From the NCBI RefSeq assembly GCF_014211975.1, contig NZ_CP060084.1, positions 2,232,001 to 2,296,000 on the forward strand: a stretch of 64,000 bases of DNA, in the 5' to 3' direction. The translations under genes and the position numbers were made by a program. The stretch comes from Teredinibacter haidensis (GTDB lineage: Bacteria > Pseudomonadota > Gammaproteobacteria > Pseudomonadales > Cellvibrionaceae). A model generated the notes under the pieces. It was not told the origin of the DNA. It saw only the letters and a list, made by a program, of their open reading frames with translations, and did no database searches. Shown here one piece after another: positions 8,014 through 20,700 of this stretch; position 1 is the stretch's first letter, and each line of letters opens with the position of its first letter.

Positions 8014-8205
8014 ATCGAGTCAACCGCAGAAGGCAGAAGCGGGTATTTCTTTGACTATTCCCACGAAGCCGAAATGCTGCAGCTTAGCGGAAAGCGCTTA
8101 ACTCCTCTTGATTGGCGGTTTTTCTTTTTCCCATGGTGGGGAAATCCAGAATACGCGCTAGATCTTGAATCAGAAACGCAGATACCTGAGCTGGAATGGC
8201 GGTAG
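8014..8205 (+). pseudogene. Phage terminase large subunit fragment
   Basis: Directly after the methyltransferase stop codon an open frame without a start encodes IESTAEGRSGYFFDYS, LTPLDWRFFFFPWWGNPEY and a stop at 8203-8205. The IESTAEG...GYFFDY and FFPWW...PEY patterns are those of phage terminase large subunits. Only about 63 codons remain of a protein normally over 400 residues. It marks a former prophage or phage-like element whose genome was deleted up to the methyltransferase gene. The assignment rests on remembered family motifs. Confidence 0.6.
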
Positions 8206-8412
8206 ACCTGTGAGAAATACACCCGAGTTAAACAGCAGGCCGGTGCAATCGCTTTATAACTACCCCGTTTAGCGAACAATCACGCAAAGGGAGACTAGTT
8301 TAGCTGCATAACTACTTGATCGCTCGCAGTTAACAACTGCGGTCATGCAGCCTTGATTACAGTCACTCAGGCCAGTTGATATTCATCGATGAGCAAAGCT
8401 GATTTAGGTTAT

Positions 8413-8770
8413 GGAACCTCTGATCAAGTCCGAGCCGCCTCTCGCTTTCAGGAATACTGCCGGGCCGCGTAGGCTGGCAAGGCATACAATGCAGGAAGGC
8501 CGGGCGGCGCTCCGCTGGTTGCCTGTCGAAGCAGCACAAGCCTTCCCCGTCCTGCTCACGGCCCTTATCTACCTCCGTGTAGGCAACGCAGCCATCCTGC
8601 GAGGCCCGGAGTAATTCCTGAAAGCCCCAAAGGGCGCATCCTCCCTCTACAGCATTGAAACTCTTGTTAAGGACAAGTGTCCCACACCCCGGGCCATTAA
8701 CTGCGAATTTCGCCTTGTAGAGAACCGCTACAGGTTGCTCAGAGACGACTCGGGCTTAATCAGAGGTTTC
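8413..8770. mobile_element. MITE-like element with nested inverted repeats
   Basis: Outer arms at 8417-8442 and 8741-8766 match as inverted repeats over 26 bases (both begin CCTCTGAT) with four differences, all transitions. A second inverted pair lies inside: 8444-8466 and 8603-8625 (GCTTTCAGGAAT and its complement). No transposase is encoded in the 350 bases, so it resembles a non-autonomous element, or one element inside another. Its right end is five bases from the tpsA stop codon. A clear target duplication is not visible. The 207 bases between the terminase fragment and this element hold nothing recognisable. Confidence 0.6.
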
Positions 8771-8774
8771 TTAA

Positions 8775-11700
8775 TTATCTATTTGAAGCTAAATCCATTC
8801 CCTTTTCAAACTGAACAACTTTCACTTTTATTTTTGACGTTGCGGTGTTGCCGTCTTGATCACGTGCAATCAGTAAAATTTCAACATCGCCTTGAGCTTT
8901 TGGTGACGCGCTATACATTTGCATATCTGCTGCATTAAATTCCAACCATTTCGGTAATGCGCTCCCATCAGCAAGCTGTGCTTCAACAACAAACTCTCCT
9001 GAATGCTTGAAAGTATCTTCTGGGAAGATAATAACAAAGGGTCGGTCACTTCTAACCCATAGGGAGTCAAATTTCTTAGCGCTAGTAAAGCCGCCGCTAT
9101 TTTCCACCGGAACCGATACACTTACCGGCGTATATTCCGCCATAGAAAAATGCACGGGTGCTTGAGTATCAGCCAGGGTGTACCCTGCATGAACTGCAAC
9201 AGCAAAATCGTGCTGTTTGTCATAGTGCCCAACAACAAATTCTGGCTGCAGGCTACCTAAAGTGCGCGCTGTATAAGGAGCGTCATCGAGGGCTGCCAAC
9301 TCCCTAGAACCTACTGTGTAAACACCAGGATAGATGTCTGCAGTAGCATTCTGTTGCTCAATAACGGTGTAGTTATTTAAATCACTGCCGAACGCATATG
9401 CCGTCAAATCCACTAAACGATTTGCGCCCGGATTGACATTGGTGAAGTAACCCGTAAAGTCAAACGTCACATCATTGCCAGACAGTAAACCATCCAAAAC
9501 TAATTGAGATAAATCCAGTCTTGCGGAGGTGGAGCCATCAAATAATTTATCGTCTGCATCAATTCCAGAAATAGTAATCGTTCTCGGGGAAATGGAGGCG
9601 CTAGCAACAGATTCGGAAGAAACGCTATAGTTGCTCGCATCTGTGCCGGTGAAAGTACCATCTAACAATACCGAAATATCATTGCCAACATTGCTCGATG
9701 TAAATTCACCGAAGAGATCAATGGTGACGTCGTCACCTTCAATCAAACCGGTAATGGAAGCAAGCGCTGGATCGATATTAACACTCGTCGTGCCATCATA
9801 AATTTTATCATCTGCAATCACGTCAGTAACAACGAGTCCTCGCGGAGTAATATCTGCAATCGATGAGACTTGGTCTACAAAACGGTAGTTACCAACATCG
9901 TCCCCGCTGTAGGTACTTGTAAGAGCCACATAGAGGTCACTACCTACATTGCGAGTTTCAAATTCACCGGAGCTAGCAACAGCCAAGTCGTCTCCTGCAA
10001 CCAAGCCTTGGAAACTGACTTGACTAACGTCAACCGCAGCGTCTGTAGTGCCATCGTAGATGCGATCCACACCGGCTAATCCACTGACAATAATTTCTCT
10101 TTGAGAGATTGTGGCGTAACTTAATAATTGGTCGCTAATAGAATAGTTATTTAAGTCTGCGCCTTCGTATAGCGTACTCAGTGTGACAGTTCTGTTATCC
10201 CCAACATCATCGGTATCGAGGTTACCGGTGACCGTAAGACTAAGGTCATCACCAGAGACCAGCCCATCAAAAACTGCATTTGTGCTATCAACTGTTACCA
10301 CCGTTGTACCATCATAAATACGGTCTAGCGCTGCGAGCCCCGAAAGGGTGAGGGATCTGGTATTTATATTGGCCGTGGTGGACAGCTGGTCAGTAATTGC
10401 GTAGTTGGCAACATCGCTGCCGGTGTAGCTGCTAATAAGGCCAACGTTAATATCGGTGCCGACATTCCGACTTGCAAAGGTGCCAGTAACATTCACACTG
10501 AAGTCATCACCAGTCACTAAACCATCCAGCTCCATGTCGGAAGTCAACACGGTGGAATTTGTTGTGCCGTCGTAGACTCTGTCGGCGACATCAATGCCGC
10601 TTACCGTTAAGCTGCGGGCGAAAATATCTGATGTGGTCGTGGAAACAGAATCAATATCGTAGTTACGAAGGTCTACGCCGCCAAACTGACCTACCAACAA
10701 AACTTCCAGGTCTGTGCCCGCATTGCGCGTTTCAAATACACCAGAGAAATCAACATTGACAAGGTCACCCGTTAATAAACCACCGGTATCCACAAGGCTA
10801 ATGTTGGCAGCGGTGGTGCCATCATAAACGCGATCATCTGCGGTGACGGATGAAATAAAGACCGATCTAGCCGTCACTGACTGACTACCCACAACAGTGA
10901 TATCGCTATCAAAATTGGAACTGGTCACCGAGATATCAGCCGCGCCCAGGTCGTAATTACCAACCTGTAATTCACCCGCGCTACTTAACTGAGCACTTAG
11001 TGGCGTTATATTAAAGCTTGCCGTACCACCGAAACCATCGCTTAGACTAACGGAGTTTCCAGCAACTACGACGTTGCCGGTGAGATCGATAATGGAAGAA
11101 TCACCAGAGTCTAAATAGCGCGCCTCTGTAACACTATAAGTCGCATCGTCACCGTAGGTATTCGTGGTAGCGCCAAAACGGATAAGTAACTCATCCGCAG
11201 CAACAATGTTGTAGTCGCCGGCAACGTAACTAATGGTGTAATTGCTTGAGGTGAAGCCCGATGCCACTAACACATCATCATAATTACCTGCGGCGTTAAC
11301 CCCTGAGTTCGTTCGATTAATTGCTAACGAGCCCGAAAGCACCGAGGTATCTTCACCGCTAACAAAGCCTTGGTATGCGGCTCCGCCATACCCTGCGCTA
11401 TCGGCTTCACTCACAAACTTAGCATCGCTTTGTGCTATTACCGTTAATGTCGCTGGTGTGATGGTGCCGCTACCGTCGCTCCAGTTGAGGGAGTAGTTAC
11501 CGCTTTCCGCTCCGTTTAGGGCAATAGTTCCCAATTCGATTGTTCGAGCGCCAGCGTTGGCAGAATCGTATTCTGCAAAACCAACAATATTCACTTCATC
11601 ATCAAGCAGTACACCCAGTAATTCACCGTATCCTAAGCCCGAGGTTAATATGTTGGTACCGTTGTATGTGCGGTCTTCCCCGGTTGTGCCGGTCAGAAAT

Positions 11701-14700
11701 AGATCCCTCGGCGTTATATTTGCCGAGGTCGTTAACTGTCCGGTAATGGTGTAGTTATTGATATCTGCACCAGTGTACGAGTTGCTGAGGTCCACCACTC
11801 GGTTAGTGCCTACATTGCGGTTGCGGAAAGCGCCAGTAACGCTCAGAGTCAGGTCATCCCCTGCAACGAGTCCGGCGTAAGAGATGTTGTCTGTGTTCAG
11901 GGAAACTGCCGTGGTGCCGTCATAGATTCGGTTGTCAGCTGTCACCCCATTAATCGTTAAATCTCGCGGCGTGATCGTTGCCAAAGCTGTCGCCTGGCCA
12001 GTGATAAAGTAGTTGGCAATATCCGCACCGGAGTATTCACTGGTGATGTCTACTTGCTTGTCATCACCCGCATTTTTATCGGTAAATTCGCCAGTAGCCG
12101 TTATCGCTAGGTCGTCACCCACTACGATATTGTTGAAAGCGACACCAGCAAGGTCAACAACAGCATCGGTTGTACCATCATACTCTCTGCTTTGCGCTGC
12201 AACGCCGCTGACGGTAACCGCGCGCTGAGTAACGCTCAAGTTACCGAGTAAAGAAACCTCATTGAAGTTGGCACTGTCAGATTGAATATCGGTTGCGGCG
12301 ACAACATAACTACCCGTATTAACTTCTCCGGCGCTACTGTTACTAGCGCCAAGCAAACTGAGTGTCAGTGATGCAGTCCCGCCAATACCGTCATCGAGGC
12401 TCAGGTTATTTCCGGTAATACTTACCTGAGAAGTAAGGTCCACAATACTATTGCTGCCGCCATCTAAGTAGCGGGCCTCTGCTAGGTCGTAGCTCGCTGT
12501 TACGCCGTAGGTCGCGCTCGCATTGTTCAAACGTACAAGCAGCGTATCGGCCCCAATAATCTGGTAATCACCAGCTTCGTATGTAATGTGGTAGTTTTGC
12601 GCATCCAACCCAGTACCGATCAAGACATCGGTATAGTTGCCCGCAGTGGTTTGCGTGCCAGCGCGCTCTATCACCAAATTACCGGATAACAAATCGCTGG
12701 TTTCACCGTTAACGAAACCGGCATAGCTCACGCTGTTGTAGCCAATAGCGTCTGTTTCAGTCACAAAGCGAGCATCGTTATTGACATAAACGGTTAGCTC
12801 TGCGGGCAGGATATCCGCATACGCTTGCGAGTTTCCGCTCACACGGTAGTTCCCAGCATCCGTGCCGGACAAGGTGATATCAGTCACGTCGATAAATTTA
12901 TTTTGGCCTGCGCTGGCATCAAGATAAGAAGCATTGAAGGTAAAACTGACATCGTCGCCGCTCACTAAGTCTCCAATCAGACTCACTTGACGAGTCGCTA
13001 GCACGGTGCCGTTATACACTCTGTTTTCAGCGGAAGCCGTGAGATCCAGAACTTTGGGCGTAATGTCTGCGCTCAAACCAGTCACTGGCACGAGCCGGTA
13101 ATTATTGCGGTCGTTACCCGAAAGCAGAATACTGGTTGCGGTAACCCCAATGCCCGTTGCAGCATCTTCCGAGTCAAATGCACCCGTTGCACTCACAAAC
13201 GCAATGTCATCAGCGCCAATAATACCCTGTGCACTTGCAGCGGCCGTGTTTATACGCGCGGCTGTAGTGCCATCATATTCTTTATCAAGAGCAACCAGCC
13301 CGGTAACAATAAGGTCCGCCGCAGTGACAATACCAATATCACCATTAGCAGATGAAGAGCTGAGTTGGTAGCCGTAAACAGCTGCACTACCGTCACTGAC
13401 GGAAACAATTTGTAGGCCGTCGACGGTCACGTTTTTGTCTTCGCCAACATTTTTAGTGTCAAAATTTCCATTCGCTGGGAAGTTCAACGTTACTACGTCT
13501 CCATCAATAGCGCCGCTGGTGGCGTCATAATTGGTGACGAGTAGCGGCGCATTGGTTGTCGCATCGTAAATGCGTTCAACGCTGCCGGTTAAGGCTACTG
13601 TTATTTCTGGCGATACCTCGTAAATCAATCCGTTTTGTCCGTCGGTTGACCCGGGAAGAACGGTAAAGAGGTCGGCGTTGTAATGCTTGAAATCTGGCGT
13701 TAGGCCACCGCGCGTATCTAAACCGGGGTTGGAAGAGTACACCAACCAGCGACCCGTATTGGTATCGAGCGCAGAGGCACCAGCGTTGTTAATAAAGTTA
13801 TCGGCGGCGGCTATTAAAATGTCACCTGCACCGGCATTGCTCACGGTACCATCCAGTACCATGTTGCCTGCACTATTACGCATATCAATGTCGCCACCGG
13901 TGCTGCTTACACCACCAGCCGCTACGGTAAGTGTCGCGTTGTTGCGCAACGACAACCCGCCCGAGCCAACGTTAGCTGTTACAGTAGTAATAGAGTTATT
14001 TTCATCGTTAAACACAACGCTATCGCCAGCGGCATTGAGACTGTGTACGGAAAGTACACCCTGGCCAGCCACATTGCCCGTGCCAGCATTCGCCGTTAAT
14101 GTGGCCCCGCTGGCGCCGCTGGTCACGTCATTTTCAAAGGTAATGTCCTGGTTGTTGGCGATTATCGTGGTAGCCACGGACCCCGCATCCAAATCGACAT
14201 CGCCGTTAAAAACAATCTCGCCAGAGGAAGCCTGGTAGCTGGTGCCATTAAGGTCGATATTATCGGCCGTTACATCTATGCTTGCCGCGTTCACGGCGGC
14301 TAAGTCTGCTTGGCTCGCAGAGGTAATCAACAAGTCACCGACCTCGCCATCTGCCCCTGCTCCCATGTCACCGGCAAAAGCAACGGTTCCTGTTCCTGCC
14401 GTCACTGTCACGTTGTTGGCTTCAGAAGCCTGACTATTCAATGTGCCTGTCACTTGAACGTTGGCACCAGCCGATGCGTTGTTGGTGGTATCAACGATCA
14501 ACTCATCATTAATCGTCAGGTCGCCATCAAAGTTAACCGCTGAACCGTCGGTGCGATAAGTACTATTGGTGGCAATAGTGCCCGCGGTGTAGGTTTGTGT
14601 GCCCGTTGTATCCACATCGCTAATAGAGATGGAAGCGCCAGTAATATGGGTACTGGTTAGGGCGGTCATTCCACCGGCGGCATCACTCACAGTAACGTCA

Positions 14701-17700
14701 CCGGTTGTTGTGGCTTGCAGGGTTTGCGCACCATCAATGGTGCTATCAAAACCAATATCACCAGAACCGGTGGTGACGTTGGTGTCTCCCGCTAAATTAA
14801 CACTGCCCGACACATTAAAGTTCGCACCCGTTGTGGTGTAAGTGCCATCCAAAGTGGCATCATTACCGTAAATTTGTGCACCTGAGGTTGTCACATTTTG
14901 CAGGCTCACCTCACCACCCGCATTTGTGCTCAGGCTGGTTAGGGCTGTGGTAGCACCCACATCACTGATAAAGGTTGCAGCGCCGCTGCCATTCACCGCT
15001 AACGTTTGAGCACCGTCTACCGCACCCGTAAAGGTCACATCACCACTGCCAACATTAACGCTGCTCGCCCCAGCCAGGTTGGTTGTGCCAGCCACAGTGA
15101 GATTAGCGTTGGTGGTTGTGTAATTACCGCTTAGGGTTGCGTCTTCGCCATAGCTTTGTGCTCCTGATGTGGTCACGCTTTGTGCGCTCACATCTCCGCC
15201 AGCATTGGTAGCCAAACTAGTTAGCGCGGTTGTGCCGCCTACCGCATCAATCAAGGTGGTGCTGCCGGTGCTATTCACTACCAAGGTTTGCGCACCATCC
15301 ACAGTACCCATAAAGGTGGCATCAGCACTGCCAACATTCACTGTAGTTGCTCCGGCAAGGCTGGCACTACCCCCGATAGACAGGTTTGCATCGGTAGTCG
15401 TGTAAGCGCCGTCAAGCGTAGCGTCGTCTGCATAACTCTGCGCGCCGGAGGTAGTCACACTTTGCAGGCTGACATCGCCGCCCACGTCTGTTACCAAACT
15501 GGTTAAGGCGGTTGCCCCACCAACATCACTGGCAAAGGTTGTGCTGCCAGCGCTGTTCACCATTAGGGTTTGCGCCCCGTCTACGGAACCAGTGAAGCTT
15601 ACGTTGCCACTGCCGGTGCTAACGCTCGTGTCATCGGCCAAGCTGGTAATACCACCAACAAAGAGGTTGGCATTAGTAGTGGTATAAGTGCCTTGCAAGC
15701 TGGCATCGTCACCGTAACTTTGCACACCGGTAGTCGTCACATTTTGCAGACTGACATCACCACTGGCATCGGTGTTCAAACTCGCTAAAGCTGTCGTTGC
15801 ACCGACATCACTGCTAAAGGTTGTGCTGCCGCTACTATTGACCGTGAGCGTTTCTGCGCCATCAACAGCGCCTGTGAAGCTCGCATCACCACTGCCCACA
15901 TTCACATTGGTTGCACCGCTTAGGGTTGTTGTACCACTCACGCTTAAGATGGCGTTGGTTGTCGTGTAGGTGCCATCCAAGATCGCATCGTCACCGTAGT
16001 TTTGTACTCCGGTAGTGGTCACATTGTGCAGGGTGGTATCGCCGCCGACATCGGTGGTCAAGCTGGTGAGCGCGGTAGAGCCCCCCACATCACCAATGAA
16101 GGTGGTGCTGCCACTGCTGTTTACCGCTAAAGTCTGAGCGCCATTAACATTTCCGCTTAAGGTCACATCACCGCTACCCGCATTAATATCTGTTGCTCCG
16201 GCAAGCGTGGTTGTGCCATCAACACTGACATCGGCGTCGGTTGTGGTATAGGTGCCATTGAGGCTAACGTTATCACCGTAGTTCTGTGCACCAGCGGTGG
16301 TTACGTTTGTAACGCTAGTGCTGCCACCAGCATCGGTGGTTAGGCTGGTGAGCGCTGTTGAGCCTCCAATCACACCGCTAAAGACTACCGCATCTAAGCT
16401 GTTCACGGTGACTGCACCTGCGCCATCTAGCGTACTGCCATAGTTCATATCTCCAGTGACGGATTCAATCAGCGTGTCGCCACCTAGAGTGACAGCTCCG
16501 TTCAAGGTGTTGTTACCCGCTAGGTTGCGCAGTGCACCTCCGCCAGCGGCACCCGTGCCGCTCAACGTTAAAGCGTCTGCCAGGATAAGGTCAGAGCTTG
16601 TCCCATCTAACACCAAGGTTGCGCCATCGGCCACTGCAGTGCTGCCATCTGCTGTACCTAATGCGGCGTTATTCTTCACCGTAAGCGTGCCACCGTTTAC
16701 ATAGGTGTTTCCTGAGTAAGTGTTGGCCCCTGAAAGAGTTAAAGCGCCGCCATCCAGTGCGAGGCTGCCACCGCTACCCGAAATCACACCCGATATTTCA
16801 CCAGCGTTATTACTCAGGGTAAGGGATTCACCGCCGAGATCTAGATTGCCATTACCTGCAAGTGATGTTGTGACCACATCGCTCGCGCCAGAAACATCCA
16901 AATCACCACTGTTGGCAATATCACTGGTGCCTTGTAAAGCGTTGGTGTTAGTTACGCTGAGAGATGCACCTGCACCGATAATCGTTTGGCCGGCATAAGT
17001 ATTGGCTGCGGCAAGGTTAAGCTCACCCGCGCCGACGGTTTGTAAATCACCGGTACCAGAAATGCTGTCAGATAATTCACTGTCTAAGCCAGCGCTCACC
17101 TGCAGGGAATCGCCATTGAGTACAAGACTGCCAGGAGCATTTATAGCACCGGCAGAATTCAGAACGGTGGTATCTGCGAGCGTCACGCTACCCGCCCCAA
17201 TGCCCAGTGTGATAGCGCCGGAGTTCACGTTACCGAAAGTGATTCTATTGAAGCCGTCTTGCAAGAACCCAAATTCGCTTGCGTCCAAGTTGAGGGTTCC
17301 TGCGCCACCGGCCAAACCAATGGTGGTAGCTGCCGTTTCGTTTTGGATAACCAAGTCGCCTGAGCCGGAAACATTACCTCCCAAAGTCATGGCATCTGTG
17401 GTTAGGGTTAGGTTATTTACCCCGGCAGAAAGAGTTGAGCCAGTGGTGATTGAACCCGCCATTAACACAGTATCGGTATCCACCGTCACGGCATCATTAA
17501 ACGTTAAGGCGCCGCTAAAGGAGAGCTGACTGCCGCCAATATTCGTAGTACCGCCAGTATTGGTTGTTAGCGAAACAAGCTCACTCATACCTCCCACATT
17601 GCCACCGAGAGTGGTTGTGCCAGCACTATTGAGAAGCAAGTTATACGCACCGTTCAAAGTACTGCTCACATTTAAGTTGGCTGTACCAGAGGCTAGAGTC

Positions 17701-20700
17701 GTATTCGCGGTTAATGTTGCTGCGCCCAAATCCAACTGCGAGTCTATAGTGGCGACAGTACCGGCCACGGTGGTACCCGAGGCGGCGGTGGTATCCAATC
17801 CGCCGCTAAAGGTTGTGCTATCGGTGTCGGCATCACCCAGCGTTACGTTACCGGTATTTAAGGTTGTGGTGTCGGTATCCACAAGGCTCGCTGCGCCGTT
17901 AAGAATCAGGTCATAGGCGCTCGCGAATGTGTCTAAGTCATTGACGGTGAGGTTGCCGGCAACCGTGATCGTGCCGGTTTGTGTGCTGTCACCCAAATCG
18001 AGAGAGTAGCTGCTGGCGCCGTCCGTTACGGAAGCCACATTGATGGCGGCAGAACCCGAGGTTAATGAGCTATCCGCAGCCAGAGTCACGGCACCTAAAT
18101 CCATTTGGGTATCGGTGGTGGCGACGCTACCGGCCACGGTGGTACCCGAGGCGGCGGCGGAATCCAATCCGCCGCTAAAGGTTGTGCTATCGGTGTCGGC
18201 ATCTCCCAGCGTTACGTTACCGGTATTCAAGGTTGTGGTGTCGGTATCCACAAGGTTCGCTGCGCCGTTAAGAATCAGGTCATAGGCGCTCGCGAATGTG
18301 TCTAAGTCATTGACGGTGAGGTTGCCGGCAACCGTGATCGTGCCGGTTTGTGTGCTGTCACCCAAATCGAGAGAGTAGCTGCTGGCGCCGTCCGTTACGG
18401 AAGCCACATTGATGGCGGCAGAACCCGAGGTTAATGAGCTATCCGCAGCCAGAGTCACGGCACCTAAATCCATTTGGGTATCGGTGGTGGCGACGCTACC
18501 GGCCACGGTGGTACCCGAGGCGGCGGTGGTATCCAATCCGCCGCTAAAGGTTGTGCTATCGGTGTCGGCATCACCCAGCGTTACGTTACCGGTATTTAAG
18601 GTTGTGGTGTCGGTATCCACAAGGCTCGCTGCGCCGTTAAGAATCAGGTCATAGGCGCTCGCGAATGTGTCTAAGTCATTGACGGTGAGGTTGCCGGCAA
18701 CCGTGATCGTGCCGGTTTGTGTGCTGTCACCCAAATCGAGAGAGTAGCTGCTGGCGCCGTCCGTTACGGAAGCCACATTGATGGCGGCAGAACCCGAGGT
18801 TAATGAGCTATCCGCAGCCAGAGTCACAGCACCTAAATCCATTTGGGTATCGGTGGTGGCGACGCTACCGGCCACGGTGGTACCCGAGGCGGCGGCGGCA
18901 TCCAATCCGCCGCTAAAGGTTGTGCTATCGGTGTCGGCATCTCCCAGCGTTACGTTACCGGTATTCAAGGTTGTGGTGTCGGTATCCACAAGGTTCGCTG
19001 CGCCGTTAAGAATCAGGTCATAGGCGCTCGCGAATGTGTCTAAGTCATTGACGGTGAGGTTGCCGGCAACCGTGATCGTGCCGGTTTGTGTGCTGTCACC
19101 CAAATCGAGAGAGTAGCTGCTGGCGCCGTCCGTTACGGAAGCCACATTGATGGCGGCAGAACCCGAGGTTAATGAGCTATCCGCAGCCAGAGTCACGGCA
19201 CCTAAATCCATTTGGGTATCGGTGGTGGCGACGCTACCGGCCACGGTGGTACCCGAGGCGGCGGTGGTATCCAATCCGCCGCTAAAGGTTGTGCTATCGG
19301 TGTCGGCATCACCCAGCGTTACGTTACCGGTATTCAAGGTTGTGGTGTCGGTATCCACAAGGTTCGCTGCGCCGTTAAGAATCAGGTCATAGGCGCTCGC
19401 GAATGTGTCTAAGTCATTGACGGTGAGGTTGCCGGCAACCGTGATCGTGCCGGTTTGTGTGCTATCACCCAAATCGAGAGAGTAGCTGCTGGCGCCGTCC
19501 GTTACGGAAGCCACATTGATGGCGGCAGAACCCGAGGTTAATGCGGCATCCGCAGCCAGAGTCACGGCACCCAAATCCATTTGGGTATCGGTGGTGGCCA
19601 CGCTACCGGCCACGGTGGTACCCGAGGCGGCGGTGGTATCCAATCCGCCGCTAAAGGTTGTGCTATCGGTGTCGGCATCACCCAGCGTTACGTTACCGGT
19701 ATTTAAGGTTGTGGTGTCGGTATCCACAAGGTTCGCTGCGCCGTTAAGAATCAGGTCATAGGCGCTCGCGAATGTGTCTAAGTCATTGACGGTTAAATTA
19801 CCGGCGACTGTGATCGTGCCGATTTGTGTGCCGTCACCCAAATCGAGAGAGTAGCTGCTGGCGCCGTCCGTTGCGGAAGCCACATTGATGGCGGCAGAAC
19901 CCGAGGTTAATGAGCTATCCGCAGCCAGAGTCACGGCACCCAAATCCATTTGGGTATCGGTGGTGGCGACGCTACCGGCCACGGTGGTACCCGAGGCGGC
20001 GGTGGTATCCAATCCGCCGCTAAAGGTTGTGCTATCGGTGTCGGCATCACCCAGCGTTACGTTACCGGTATTCAAGGTTGTGGTGTCGGTATCCACAAGG
20101 TTCGCTGCGCCGTTAAGAATCAGGTCATAGGCGCTCGCGAATGTGTCTAAGTCATTGACGGTGAGGTTGCCGGCAACCGTGATCGTGCCGGTTTGTGTGC
20201 TATCACCCAAATCGAGAGAGTAGCTGCTGGCGCCGTCCGTTACGGAAGCCACATTGATGGCGGCAGAACCCGAGGTTAATGCGGCATCCGCAGCCAGAGT
20301 CACGGCACCCAAATCCATTTGGGTATCGGTGGTGGCCACGCTACCGGCCACGGTGGTACCCGAGGCGGCGGTGGTATCCAATCCGCCGCTAAAGGTTGTG
20401 CTATCGGTGTCGGCGTCACCCAGGGTGACCGCGCCGGTGTTTAAGAAGGTGGTATCCGTGTTTACCGTTGCACCACCCAATAGTGAAACACTGTAACCCT
20501 GTGCTGCGGTATTCAGAGTATCCGCAGCCAAGTCACCATTAAAGACAATGGCACCCGCAGTATCTGTAAGTGTCACGGTGGTTGCTGCAACATCCCCAGA
20601 GAAACTCGCCCCACCAGTTTGCGCTACAGACAAGGTGGTTACACCGGTAACACCACTGGCCGCAAGTACACCAGAGCCGGCATCGAAGCTAAGCGCACTG

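Noticed and set aside
8411..8614. Open frame of 67 codons
   Set aside because: It lies inside the MITE-like inverted repeats and has no family resemblance or ribosome site.
17745..20440. CRISPR-like regular repeats
   Set aside because: The 369-base units are contiguous coding repeats without spacers and stay in frame.
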